Assembly (NCBI GenBank): GCA_035041965.1
Contig: JAPYMA010000125.1
Location: 1 to 64,000, forward strand
Direction: 5' to 3'
DNA: 64,000 bases
Source: Anisakis pegreffii
Taxonomy: Eukaryota; Nematoda; Chromadorea; Rhabditida; Anisakidae
The position numbers were made by a program, and so were the translations under genes. The notes below the pieces were generated by a model. That model saw only the letters and a program-made list of their open reading frames with translations. It was not told the origin of the DNA and did no database searches. Positions within the stretch are counted from its first letter, which is position 1, and every line of letters begins with the position of its first letter. Below are positions 49,365 through 61,655 of this stretch, one piece after another.

Positions 49365-51836
49365 ATGAGTGGAGGCGTTAAAGGTTGGTTCAATTTATTG
49401 TTCTTTAGTTGCATTTTACAGTTTGATCTGCATGGAATCGGAAGACATAAACAACGGGACTTTTGCTGATAACGGGCGCCACTGCGCGTATGTGCTTAGA
49501 TTACCGCATTGCTCTATGTGTGGATATGCAATTCGAAGTCAAATCAGGAGTGTGCTTAAGTTTAGACTTACGCTTAGCCCAGTGACGAGGCTGACGCATA
49601 GGCTCGACTTATATATGAACGTATGAGTTCACGAGCATCTGTGATGGCGCGGTGGCGCCCGTTATCAGCAAATGTACTTAAACAAGAACCCCTTCTGCTG
49701 ACGTTGTGTATCTTGCTGAGACGAAACATTTCATGTGGGAAGTAAGAAAAAATGCTGACGGCGAATTTTCGTCGAATAATTCTATACCAAATCAAGAGAG
49801 ACTGGACAGTTGCCGGTTCCGACCCACGAGGTTAGATCAAGCCAAGATTTACCGGGCCGAAACAAGATTTGCTAAGCCTAAGCCTGAGGCTTTCCAGGCC
49901 AGGCTAAGACCAGGCAAAATTTTGGCCCGTCTCGGCAAATTTTGGCTTTTCTCGGCAGGTCTTGGCCCAACTCGGCGACCCAGTCTGGGTACTTGCACAC
50001 TTCCGATTAAGCTTGAACTTAAATGAATTTTTCTTGTGTAAATTTGTAATTTCACATATATGTTGTGAGAAAATATTTCTTTTTTCGTCAAAAACTTTAC
50101 TTATATCCAGCCATCCATCGACTCTTTATTCGTTCTTCAGAAAGGCGGAAATAATTTCAGCAGTTGTATCACTCGCGTTTGCCGGCGTTGTTGGTCTTAC
50201 GTTACTCGTACTGGGATGTGCCCTGCCAATGTTTGGGTAAATTTTTGTACATGTTTTCATTCTCGCATTTTATTTTGCCATTTTTCATTCAACTTCTAAG
50301 GCAATCAAAATTTTTGCGTTCAGCTGAAAGAAGAAATTCGAGGAAACGGACGATAATTTCAAATGCAATTCAAATCGAAAGCTGTTGAATTCAGTTGTTG
50401 GAAAATCATTTGCTGTTGCTTGTTATTGCAGAAATTGGTGGCCAATGTTTGTGGTGGTGTTTTATATTTTATCACCGATTCCACTGGTAATCGCACAGAG
50501 ATATCGTGAAGATATGAGCGGTACATCGGCTTGCGTTGAATTTGCGTTATTCGCCACCACTGGTATCGTTGTGTCGGCATTCGCGCTTCCAATGGTTTTG
50601 GCTCATGCAGATGTGGTTTGTTTATTTTTGATCGTTATGATTCATTGTTGTTTTTATAGTTTATGGATAATTTGTGAGCGCAAATGAGATCAAGTTTGCT
50701 TGCAAGCCTTATCAACTGTGATATTACCAGTAAATTTAAAGTGTAGCGAATTTGTTGTTTTCTACTCGAATTGCATGCTTGTTGCTGCGATTTTGAACGA
50801 TTTTTAAAGATTAGTTCAACTTTAATTTCAAATTATTTGAACATACATTTGGAAACATGCTCAATGATTTTGTAGTATAATCGGTTACGATGCATGTTTA
50901 TATCTATCTTCAACTTCTTTTGAATATTTATTCCCTGATTCAGTGCTGATCAATCAGTGAGTAATCATTAGTTGAACAAAATCAGTTTGTTTATGTATTT
51001 TGAAAAGCTGATGCAGTCCATTACCTTTGTTGCTGACGTTGTCCTTTAAAAAATTGTGATCGTGGCGAATGATTGCCTTGAAGGTAGTGATAAAATGGCG
51101 ATGATAATAATAATATTAATGTGTTCATAGTAATACTATTTAGGTTATTATTATTATTATTATTGTTATTGTCATTATTATCATTAATACTATTATTATT
51201 ATCATTGTTATTATCGTTATTAGGTGTTGTTTGGTGAACGCTTGATTGTGATTGCAGATCAGATGGCTGGCATGTTTTAGTGTGAATCTTGGCTCTGTGG
51301 TGATGTTTTTAACAATTCTAAGTTATTTCTATTTGCATGCGGATGAAGATGGAACTTTTGCTCAACCGTTGTTTTAAAAATATTAGAATTAATGATAATG
51401 ATAATAATGGATAAGAAATATGTATTATTATCTATTATTATGATTATTATTTATATGCATATACATTTAACTATTATTCTCATCTTCACTAACAGTGTGA
51501 AAAATGAAGCGAACGAACACCTCCGTGATGATGCCTTCTGAATTTTGTGCGTTTGTTTTGATGTTTGTTTAGTTGGTTACTTTGTTTTCGCTTGGTGTTT
51601 CTTAAAACGTTTCGTTGCTCTCTTCTACGTTGTTGCTTTTCAGCCGATCGAAAAGTAATTTGTTAATGTGATCGTTATTAATGATATTATTATTAATCTT
51701 TCAGCACTTTTAATTTCAGATCTCCTCCGTATCATATTTCTTTGTGTTTTTGGCCAATATTGTCTGTTTTGGTGCTGTACTAGCGTATTTCAAAGTGTTC
51801 AACGAAGAAGAAATGAATGAAATGTCTTTGTGGTGA
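49365..51836 (+). CDS. LEPROT/Vps55 endosomal sorting membrane protein with two alternative last exons
   Basis: Exons 49365-49383, 50161-50236 and 50432-50615 are followed by either 51258-51377 (stop TAA) or 51720-51836 (stop TGA). All junctions agree in phase, giving 132 or 131 aa against 131 in human LEPROT. Family landmarks in order: MSGGVKAVVSLAFAGVVGLT, LGCALPMFGNWWPMFV, ILSPIPLVIAQRY, SACVEFALFATTGIVVSAFA, then a fourth membrane span. The two last exons both start with ATC after CAG and encode the same fourth span plus an acidic tail (IRWLACF...FLTILSYFYLHADEDG versus ISSVSYFFVF...LAYFKVFNEEE). About 10 of 38 positions are identical. This is consistent with duplication of the terminal exon and mutually exclusive use. 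Relatives act in late-endosome-to-vacuole/lysosome traffic and in lowering surface receptor levels. Intron 1 contains two repeat elements. Confidence 0.92.
49462..49672. mobile_element. 211-bp MITE-like element with 26-bp inverted ends
   Basis: The left end is TTTGCTGATAACGGGCGCCA(CTGCGC). The right end, read on the other strand, is TTTGCTGATAACGGGCGCCA(CCGCGC): one mismatch in 26. It lies in intron 1 of the LEPROT gene. I found no convincing target duplication, so the insertion may be old or the ends slightly misplaced. GGTGGCGCCC also occurs at 40181 inside the element at 39311-40233, a possible family link. Confidence 0.85.
49815..49995. repeat. CTCGGC/GGCCCGGC-type short repeat, copy 2
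   Basis: Same word set and order as 47530-47665 (ACCAGGCAAAATTTTGGCCC, GTCTCGGCAAATTTTGGC, CTCGGCGACCCAG). Located in intron 1 of the LEPROT gene, about 140 bp after the MITE. Internally it is a string of loosely repeated GGCCxxxCTCGGCAAATTTT units. Confidence 0.75.
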
Positions 51837-51843
51837 TTGGTTG

Positions 51844-51900
<57 letters not shown>

Positions 51901-53519
51901 CGTTACCATGTTGTATTGTTCGCTATTATTATATTCATAATGCTTTCTTCGTTTGTTGATAAGCTGTTGAACGTATCATTACGGATTGATCATGCTGATT
52001 AAGCTTTTTCATATTCACTGTTATCACTATCCGTATTATCATTGTAATTATTCATATTATTATTACCATCTCATTGCGATCAATTTCAACAACTGTTCAT
52101 TGATTGATTCGTCTTTTGTTTTATTTTTATTTTTAAATTGATCTTGTTTTATGAATTGTAATCGGTTTTGTTAAGTTTTATAAGTTTTCTGACTGTTCGA
52201 TCTTGAAAAAATTGAAATGCTTTTATCAATTTGATTATTTCATCAAAAATTAAATTATGTTATCCTTTCGCCAGAAATATTCTTCGTTTATATGTGTGCG
52301 ATAATGCTTGTCAATTTTGCTTGTGAACGAAAAATACACATTCTTTTTGAATGATTAATGACCAAATGTGTGAAAATTTCACCCTGATAACGAACAGTTT
52401 TTTGCACTTATGTAATTGGTTTCGGTGAATTCGTTACTTTCTTCAGTGACATAACGCATGAATTTTCTGATGAAACTGAATCAGTGAGAGGAATTCAAAA
52501 AGCGTCGATGATTCCTGAAAGTCGTCGTCAAGTTTCACTTCGGTTTCACGTCAGAAGAAGAGAAAATCCGAATAATGTTCTTAGTAGAATTTGCAAAGTG
52601 TTCATTTGATGAGGTTGAGTGAACGAACTTAGATATTTTGTACGAGCATCACTCGTAACCGGTTATAGGCAATTTTACATTACAATGTAAAATGTTCAAG
52701 AAAAACCAACTCAAAACATTCTCAGTCATAATTCCACGCCTTGATTTTAGTCATTAAAGGCGTTTTTTTTCGACGACTTTATTAATTTCTATAATCGATA
52801 CAGTAACTGGAAATATTACTGACCAAACAAGAATATATTGCCGATAGGCTGCTTTCCTTCTATCGTCATAGACTTTTCTGGTTTTCAGTTCTTGTATTCG
52901 CTTGAAACTTTCATTCTAATTAAAATGTGCTTATCAATTACTGGTTATTTTACGGATTTCAAGGTTTCGTTTCATTGGGTTGCATTTTGATTAGCATAAA
53001 GTTATGGGCATATTAGTATACTGTTATCGTGTCACATGCATTTTAATCGTAACGATAGTGGTAAAAATATTCTAAGTTGAAAGTTGAACTCGTGAAGTGT
53101 TCACGGATATTCTCAGCGCAGAATCTAAGGGCAAAGTGCGCTATGTGTCTGTTACAGTAGTAGTAGCTTGCGGACTGTTGTCACCTTTGAAGCTCACTTA
53201 TAACGTACAAATACTTATAACTGTTGAGAGATCGAAAGGGAATAGCCGTTATGTGGTAAATGTGAAATTCTTTGGTACCGTTATTGACATGAATTATTTC
53301 AGTTTCGTTTTTGAAAGCCTAAAAGAAAACAAAGCAAAATCGTTCTTCTTCGATTGACCAATCGAACAAATGAACACATTTCTGTTTGGTCGTGAACTGC
53401 AACGAATTATTACTGTTGGTCTTCTTCCACTGATCGTTTATAGTAATGGGTAGTTGATTGTACTGCCAACAAATCTGGAATTTTTTAGAACGACTGACTT
53501 ATTATCAATTGCTGACACG
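51837..53519. other. Intergenic region after LEPROT, includes (TAT)n tract
   Basis: A TTA/TAT triplet run occupies about 51848-51901 immediately after the second LEPROT stop codon, so it is probably in the 3' UTR. The remainder is AT-rich with no supported gene; the 53097-53357 frame has no splice partner. Confidence 0.6.
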
Positions 53520-54309
53520 ATGCACAGGTTAGAGACGAACATTGCCAACGTGATGACTGACTTTTGAATATCTAAGCACACATAGTAGTAGGTTGTTTTG
53601 TTGTGAAATGTTTTGTTCTGGTTGAAATTTTGCGTATGAATTTTGCATATTTCTACTGATATTCGGGGTAATTTTAGAATTAAAGATGATCTTATCTCTC
53701 TTGGGCAGCAGTTATTCTCGACTGGAAAGGAAGGATTGCATCGTATCGTCGAGAATGTTCAACACAATTTCGCACGTCTAGCGCATAGCTCAGTGCACAC
53801 ATCCAACGCTTTTTCGGATCGAGTAAATTCTAGTCGGTAGATTTATTCGATTCAGGATAGGGGTTATTCAATCTTCCTACACGAAATCTCCGTTCATTTT
53901 TGAAAGTCTGCTTTAACGATGCTCATGAGGGAATTCCACCTCAGAGGTGAAAAGAGGAATATGAGAGTGTTGGAAAGAAGTTATGGAGAACCACTGATTT
54001 CTCCAAAAAATGGGCGCCAGCTTACGACATAACACTGCAATCCGCATCACAAGAATCGAGAGGGTTTGCCAACGATAATCTAAAGAGGTGAATGGATTCA
54101 AAGAAATATGCCTGCCTGATCCAAACAAATTTCCAGAGCATACTGAAATTGGTCCCATCGCATCTTCGAGCCACTCACTTCAGGCAACCGTTGCCTACGC
54201 CAACACCTCATATCAGACGTCACCAGAACCACCGTTTGTAGCCAAAAATAATCGATCAGCCAAGTACACCTTCCGAGTGTATTCAAATGAAACCGATCAC
54301 GAGTACTGA
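53520..54309 (+). CDS. Small protein of unknown function, 124 aa (three exons, tiny first exon)
   Basis: Exons 53678-53822 and 54088-54309 join in phase 0 through a good GTAAAT donor. The product runs IKDDLISLGQQLFSTGKEGLHRIVENVQ, then SVHTSNAFSDR/VNGFKEICLPD, and ends in a Ser/Pro/Asn-rich tail before a stop. The start is inferred: an 8-nt exon ATGCACAG (53520-53527) followed by GTTAGA has exactly the phase needed by the TTTTAG acceptor at 53678. The first ~45 residues look amphipathic-helical; no signal peptide, membrane span or known domain is seen. A 3'-end acceptor of GAG type is used at 54088. Function unknown. Confidence 0.5.
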
Positions 54310-55834
54310 AAGATCGGTCTATCCCAATGATCATCATATTCAGCTATTTCTTTCATAATAGAGCAACCGTGCACTATAGATGAGTAATTTTTTCCGTTGT
54401 TTAAGCATGTATTATTATGAAAAGATATTGCTATGTAATATGACGCAAGATAATGTAATGTATCACGATGAACTGTATCTGATGACGATGAGGTTTGTGT
54501 CGAAGTAGTACGATATGAATTCATTCTGTTCTGGAAAGCTGAACTGATCTCAAGCCCATGTTTCTAGACTGAAGAAGTCAAATGAGTATGGATGTATTTA
54601 CAAAAGTTATACTTGAATGAAATGATGTTATGATGATGTAATGAACATTGAATGAGTAATATGAATTGATGATCATATTGAGGTGTTGTGTGGTTGTTTT
54701 GATCTTCCAAGATAAAATTATTATGGATACTTGAGTGTGACAAGCAGTCTCTTAGTGAACTGAAAGAAAGTGGTGGAACCACATAGTTAAATCGCGATAT
54801 TGGTATCTTTTGCTTCTTCAAATGAATCACACAGATAAATGAATTTCATTGGCGGGCCCAAACATCCTAAAGATGACAACACACGGATAATCAACGAATA
54901 TTTACGTAATCGAAATGAAAAGAACTGAACAACAACTGGCATATTTGAAAAGAAATAAGCAGCATATTGAGGAAAACAGTTTCGTTTCGCCTAAGAGAAC
55001 TGCACACGACTATTCGCATTTCGAAAATGTATGTTGTTGTTTGTCAATTACTATATAAGTACCATCTGTACAACCACTAGACACACTTTCCTCACTTCAA
55101 AATTCTACGTGTTAAATGATCAGTTGTGCTGACTTCAAGTATCATCCTTTCAGAATATTCACTGAAGCAACATGTTCCGATAATTAGTTACAGTTTTGAT
55201 GTTGCTTGTGAAGCATCACTTATCCTACCATCCACTCACCCATCCATTCATCCATCGGGCCATCCGAATCAACCAACAATGGCTGCAATCCAGCTAGTCT
55301 ATATAAACGTCGATGATTCCACCATTCTTCAGCAGTTTCACTTCTTATACTTCGTTCATCCAGTTGTGTGTTTATTGCTCTTGTGAGATAATTTATTTAT
55401 CGTTCACTATCAAACTGTATAGTTAGGCACTGCTAAGAATATCTGATTTTACATTTTCACGAGTGGTCACTCACAGCGGCAAGTGTTCATTGGGTGTTTG
55501 GTTTGAATCATATTTGAATGTTCTTCTTGTTAAGATTCTACGGAACGATTGATGTTTCCTCATCGTTAATCAGTATCAGTGAGAAATGAGGGAGGCTTGC
55601 TGTGAGAAATCTGAATCTTCCTGTTAAGACACATTACTGTTCACCATTTAAACAAAAACAGTAATCACCAAAAACGAGGAAAATTGTCAAAAGTAAATAT
55701 TCGGTTGGAATTCGATCGAATTTCGGTCCATGACTATCTTTAGTTGGTTGAAAGTTTTAATTGAAAAAAATTTGATGTAAAATGTTTTCATTTATATATT
55801 TCAAAGATTGGACTAGAGAAAAGAAAACGAAGCA
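54310..55834. other. Intergenic region
   Basis: No supported gene. Repeated CATCCA/ATGAAT words, for example around 55225-55265. This should include the promoter of the secreted-protein gene starting at 55835. Confidence 0.5.
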
Positions 55835-57016
55835 ATGATGTCGTCGATAGTGGTAGCGTTATGCTTCATCGCAATCCTGTCATCTTCCACTTGTGCACGA
55901 GCACAAAAATTTGACTTTTCGGACCTACTCGGTGACGAAGATGATACAGGTGGTCCTTCATCAATCAAGTGAGCATTGCTTATTCTTTGTATCCTTCCTA
56001 AATCTGGTAGCAACGAGCTCGTAAATATACTGAGCTTGACACGAACATGCTGGTCTTGCAGTAAAGCATAGAGCGAATCTGATCAGTTCAATCGTTGACA
56101 GTACTTTCAATCAAAATCGCTTGTAATTTTTTAGATGTTTAACGAGCGATAAATTGCAAATGTTAATGATTATCTTCCATTCAGTTACCAGCAATAATTG
56201 CAGCGAATGGTAATCGTTGTTTGTTTATTTTATACGCTAGCAATTTTTTACAGCATGAATGGACAAGCGATGGATATTTTAAAATCGCTTCAACTCGGTG
56301 ATCTCGAAAAAGATATCAGCGAAACAAATTGGGGCATCCGACGTAACGCCGCTCAGTTAGTTAAACAACAGGTATGAATGAAGAACATGTACTCAAGATG
56401 CATTTATGTCAACATCAAGTAACTGTTTTTCATTTTTCTGCTCGTCTTCCTTATGAGGCCTCTGACAACTGGAATTCCGATGCTTTCATAGAATGTCACA
56501 CGGCCATCAATTTGTGTTTTCCTCAATTTTACAAATTCGCGTCTTAAACGGTCGAAATTTATATTTTCTGAATGAAAATTTACGATAACCAATTGATTTT
56601 TTTTTCGGAACATTTTCTGAAATTTCAAGTATTTTAATTTTAAAAAGCACGGATAAATAAGAACAAGAATTCTCCAGAAAACACAAATGAATATAACGTA
56701 ATTGCAGATGAGACAAATGCGACGTAAAGCATCGTCATCGGATATGATGGGTAACGAAATGAGTGAGCTGATGATGCCAAGGGGTAGAAAGATGAATTTG
56801 GCGTTGAGGGAAGAAGGAGGACGTGGTTGTAATTTGGAATCGATGGACTTCTCGGGGCTGATGGCGTCTAGTTCACTGAAACTGAAACGAGCGATGGCCA
56901 CACGTCTTCTGCGAGCTGCAAGTCAGCTGCTTAAATCATCTGCTGGTGGAGCCGAAGTTGACCTAACCTCAGCACTATCACCATCATCCTCCAGATTGTT
57001 TATGAGACGGAATTGA
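55835..57016 (+). CDS. Secreted precursor protein with several basic sites, unknown family
   Basis: Exons 55835-55968, ~56253-56371 and 56708-57016 (stop TGA); about 186 aa. Residues 1-22 (MMSSIVVALCFIAILSSSTC) form a clear signal peptide, cleaved near ARA/QKFDF. An acidic segment LLGDEDDTGG follows. Exon 2 gives a leucine-rich amphipathic stretch (MDILKSLQLGDLEKDISETNW). Exon 3 is Met/Arg/Ser-rich with RRK, GRK and KLKR sites. The stretch between RRK and PRGRK would release a peptide ending in Pro-Arg with a Gly amide donor, the usual layout of neuropeptide precursors. That reading is inference; only one such Gly-basic site is present and no repeated peptide occurs. It could equally be an ordinary secreted protein. 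The 3' boundary of exon 2 is set by the GTATGA donor, and I could not fully verify its frame by hand. Confidence 0.6.
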
Positions 57017-60000
57017 TGCGATTCTCAACGTTGCGCCATTCTGAAGCATAATAACGATAGTTTCCTGTCATAACACCAATGATTATTCTCACTTTTCTCC
57101 TTTATCTATCAGAATTTGATTGCAATATTCTTCCTTGTATGAATGCCAATATTATTGCTAATTCAGTAACCACGTCGTGAATAATTCAGTAAAATTTTAA
57201 ATGATTTTTCTTTGGTGCGTTTTCAACTATTCATCTGATTATGCAACCAGCTGAACATCGAGTAAACTGAATACACAAATCAGTTTTGGTACTTATAAAT
57301 GTGTTGTTCAAAAGTTTGATTGATAGTGATGCACAAATAAGAGAATAAATTCATCAGTGTACTTCTTGGAAGAAGCACTGAAGAAACACACTTCTGTAGT
57401 CACCGACGTGTGTTCTTTTCTAGTCGTCATCTATCGATCTTATACACAGTCGATGAATTCCATCCGAAATTGATTATCATTGTTGCTATTATTGTTGTGG
57501 CTTGAGGTTGAACGAATCATTTCCTGTTGCCAAACGTTGACAATAATAATTTATTGAATAGCCATGTCAGTCAGCTTAGAAATAATAGCATCTAACTGGC
57601 TTGGCTGCTATTATATGCTTGTTTTTGTTCGAATATGGCAATCATAGTACTCGTTTAGATCGAATGCTATTCATTCTGCCTGCTAATATGCAGTGTTACT
57701 TCAATACCTTCAATCACAGCCACTCAGTCAAATCCAAATGTCTGGTTTACCGCTTATCTCTCTTTCCTTGCACAAAAAATCACTGACATAATCTCGTTGA
57801 TTTTTTTCACTGCCGACCGAATTATCATCGTTTTTGTCACGGGTAACTACACAGTTAAAATAAGCTTTCAAATTATAGCCCAAGAACAGAGTTTCGTTTG
57901 TGACCATCTTACTGCTAACAGTGCGACAAAATATGTCATACCACAACTGTTTCATTTTTTCGAATATCTTTCTCGTCTCAACGTCGAAAGTTCAAAGTTC
58001 AAGCGAGTAATTATCATCACCTTATTTGTTTTAGAAAGGAGTTCGTTGAACCTAATCGTTCGTTATTTGTCACGTTCAAATGTAATCGCGTTCAACGTTA
58101 TCAACGTCTAATTATATCAAGCAATCACGAAACTCAATGTACTGCTTCAGTTTTGAAGCAACTGTCGCTGAATGTGTGCTATGTTGTTTTATTCATTGTG
58201 GTTCCCTTTAGCGCAACTATTTTCAGTTGTATCCCATAATTCGATTACATGCTTTTAGTTAATCATTAATTATTTTATAGTTAATCAATCATCATTGTTT
58301 ATACTTCAGTTATTTTTAATTTTGTTATTATTCGTCACCTATTGTTTGTTTGTTGTTAATTCATTCAACTTACGAACTCTTTACTTATACAAGTCCCTAT
58401 CATAGTGCATTTGTTAAACGAATCGTTGATTTATCTCGAGCCAGATTCGATTTCCACGAAAGTTGTAACTAGTAACGTTTGCATTATTTCAGTTGATTGA
58501 TCACACTTTCATTTTGCAGTTGACATTCTCAAATTGTTCAATTGAATGAATGTTGCATTGCGAAATTTCTGATATCAAGATAGTTGTTTTTGTTGTGCTT
58601 ATTTACGATTGCTGCTTATATTTTATGACTGCGATATTATATATTATGTAATTGAAAAGCAATCAATGCGTAAGTTCAATTTATAATTTTCTTACAGAGC
58701 GTGAAGTATTCAATTGAAAACCTGCTTCACTCATTCGTCCTATTATCTCATTCATCAATCCAACCAATCATCATCCACTCGTCACTGACTGCAGCACCGA
58801 ATTTTTCCTGCCCAGCAAGCTAGTAGTATGTGTACTTGAAATTTAACTACTCATAGAACTTATTAGCGAGTTAAAGAATGGACGAACGAATGGATTAAGG
58901 ATGGTAACTGATATCGCCTCAAGGTAGCAGAAATAGTTGGATCAAATGTTTAGTTGCGTCGCTGTTTTATTGGATAACCGATTGAGAAATCTATTGATTA
59001 TGGCATAGAGACGAGCCAAAATGCTAGAGAGACAATGGATAATTCGACGAAATATTAGTGGTTATGAAACGAAACATGATATCAGATTAGAATGAATCTC
59101 TCTGGACTTTATAGATGAAGAACTTGTGAATGAAGAAGACGAAACAGTGATAAAATGATACAAACTATGATAAGATGTGAGTGACAATAAATGACACGAA
59201 CAATGACCACATTAAAACAAACTGTTACTTTGGAAAGAAACAGAACAAAACGGTGCCTCTATTGATGTTGATGCTGGCATTCTTCATGACTGGCTAGCGT
59301 GTATGCAACTGGCTAAAGTTAATTGTTGATATGGAGTTGACAATGATAGAGGAGCAAGAAGAGTAGATTTATACGAAAACAACGATGGAAAGGAACCAAA
59401 TGGAAAAATGTTTGCAGTAAAAGAATGAAGAAAAGTAGTAGTAATAGTAATATAGCAGCAACAGAGGAAAGCTCGCCCACAAAGTGAATTCTGTTGGAAA
59501 AATACAAGTATATGTACGCATGAATAAAGCTCGAATGTGGTGATGAATCAAGAACGAGGAAATGGATAGGGCTTAGCACTAACAACAATGCCACCACCAA
59601 TAACAACGGAACAAGTATACGTATAAATAAGTATGAAAGTGAATAGCAGCTGAAAAAGCATCAGTACAACACCACTAACAGAAATCAAGATGTTGATTGT
59701 GTGACATGACATGTAGCATGAAGGATACTCGTTTATTTATCTATCTACATTTCCATCTATCCATGTTTTATCCAGTTGATAGAATATAACCAACAGCCTT
59801 ATATTATTTACATATGTATATTTTCTCCATTTATTCATCCTTATATCCATCCGAATATATGCATCTATCTATCTCATCCATAGAACATTAAAATGAATGA
59901 ATTCTCAAAGATGACCAGAAAGAACAATGAAAAATGTGATAGGTTCGTTTGCTTGTGTTCTAAATTTACAACCTTAAATCATTGCCATCATCTGTCATCA

Positions 60001-60439
60001 TCATCATCTTATTCATCTATTTATATGGTACCATCTACATATATCCATTATATCCGAATATTACTCATATTACATCTATTGTCTTTCAGCATCAATTCCA
60101 GCTAATCGTCCATCTTCATCTGCAAATATTCATCCATCTATTCTGCATTTGTCTTCCATTGAAAGCTAATCATGAAAGTGTTTATTAAATTCTGCACCTT
60201 CAGCTTTTTATAATCAACAATATTATAAGTTTCAATCAACTCTCAAAGTGTGCGTGTGCGTATGTATCTCAGTCGATCTGTGTTTGTATGTGGTACGATG
60301 CATATGAAATATAATCTATTTACGTGTTGTGTTGTCTGTTCAATTATAATTGAAATATTATTCACGGAAAAATTGCATAGCATCACTGAAATACTTATCA
60401 CAAAATTTAGTACTAGACGATTTGTTCGTTGTTGTATCT
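57017..60439. other. Long intergenic region without supported genes
   Basis: AT-rich sequence. Frames at 57797-58111 (+) and 57728-57955 (-) overlap each other and lack splice partners. At 59740-60140 there are many CATC/ATCCA/TCTAT words typical of degenerate microsatellites. No RNA gene recognised. Confidence 0.5.
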
Positions 60440-61647
60440 GGGTTTGCACGAGATCTCGGGATTGCAGTTTTGATCCCGATCCCGGGATTTAAGTTTTGAA
60501 AAATCCCGGGATTTCGGGATTTGATAAAACAGGTCAATTTGTGTGAATTTTGATAGTATGCCTATCTTGAAGGAAGCCTTATCATTCCCATCTAATCTAT
60601 ATGCAGTTATCTTTGCTGTTTGCCATCTATCATTGATGTTCAACTAAGGAAATAGACGCAATAGGGACGATTGACGTGATCAACGACAGCTTGATGAACT
60701 TTTACGTAACATTTCATTAAATATTCAACTGATTATTCTGCTCTTCACTGGTTTATATCACCCTCATCTGGATACATTTCTATGTTATAGACTCACAGAG
60801 ATAATCACATTTTCTAATAAAAACAAAGAGCAACAAAGTTCAATGAAATTTTGAGTCGTTTCCTCCCACAAGATTTGTTCGGCTTCAATATTCCATCTGT
60901 TAATTCAACTGCATGTTCCAAACACTGCAAGTCTTTTTACTTCGCTATTTGAAAACGTTTTCATCCGATCGAAATGTACATAAATTCTCACTGAGTTCGG
61001 TCATAGTGAGAATTCATTGCCGAAGTCAGCAAAGTTGTTCCATATAAAAGGATCTTAAGCTTGAATATCAAGTACATTTGCATGATTTTTGATAGAAATT
61101 ATCAAATATGTATGTGCTCGATAGTCCGATGAAAATCCATTGCGGATATTTTTTTACCTTTTTAGATAAACTTTGAATTTTTAATTATTTCAAAATTCAA
61201 ATGTTATAATTCTTGTGGTGCATTTCTTCCGTAAAAAATCGAAATTTTCGAAACGGCAGAATTCAGCTGACGTTAACATTGAGAGAGAATGGACTTAAAA
61301 CATTGCAAATAAGTGTTTGAGAATCAAGAATTTCAGATTCACATGCAAGTGTACTGTTATTAGCTTAGACCCGAGATGATAAGATGCTTTAGCATAGAAT
61401 ATGCAGTATGCCTCTGCGGCATGATCATTGGCATCATTATATGAAATACTAATTTGAATTTGAATACTTAGTTCCTTGGATTTGTTCAATAATTTGTTGA
61501 TTCAGCTCCTTTCTGATTAACAATGAACATATTGGTTCGAAGAAATGTGTTTAAACGTGTCCCGCATCGATAACTCAATAATTGTTCGATCCCGGGATTA
61601 AATCTCGATCCCGGGATTGAAAAATCGTCGGGATTTTGCAAACCTAG
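60440..61647. mobile_element. hAT-like non-autonomous transposon, ~1.2 kb
   Basis: A perfect 9-bp direct repeat GTTGTATCT flanks the element at 60431-60439 and 61647-61655; depending on where the ends are set, this is an 8-bp target duplication, the size made by hAT transposases. The ends are short inverted repeats: GGGTTTGCA on the left and, on the other strand, AGGTTTGCA on the right. Just inside both ends lie multiple subterminal CCCGGGATT words in both orientations (60450-60525 and 61588-61635), probable transposase-binding repeats. The interior has no transposase frame. Confidence 0.85.
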
Positions 61648-61655
61648 TTGTATCT

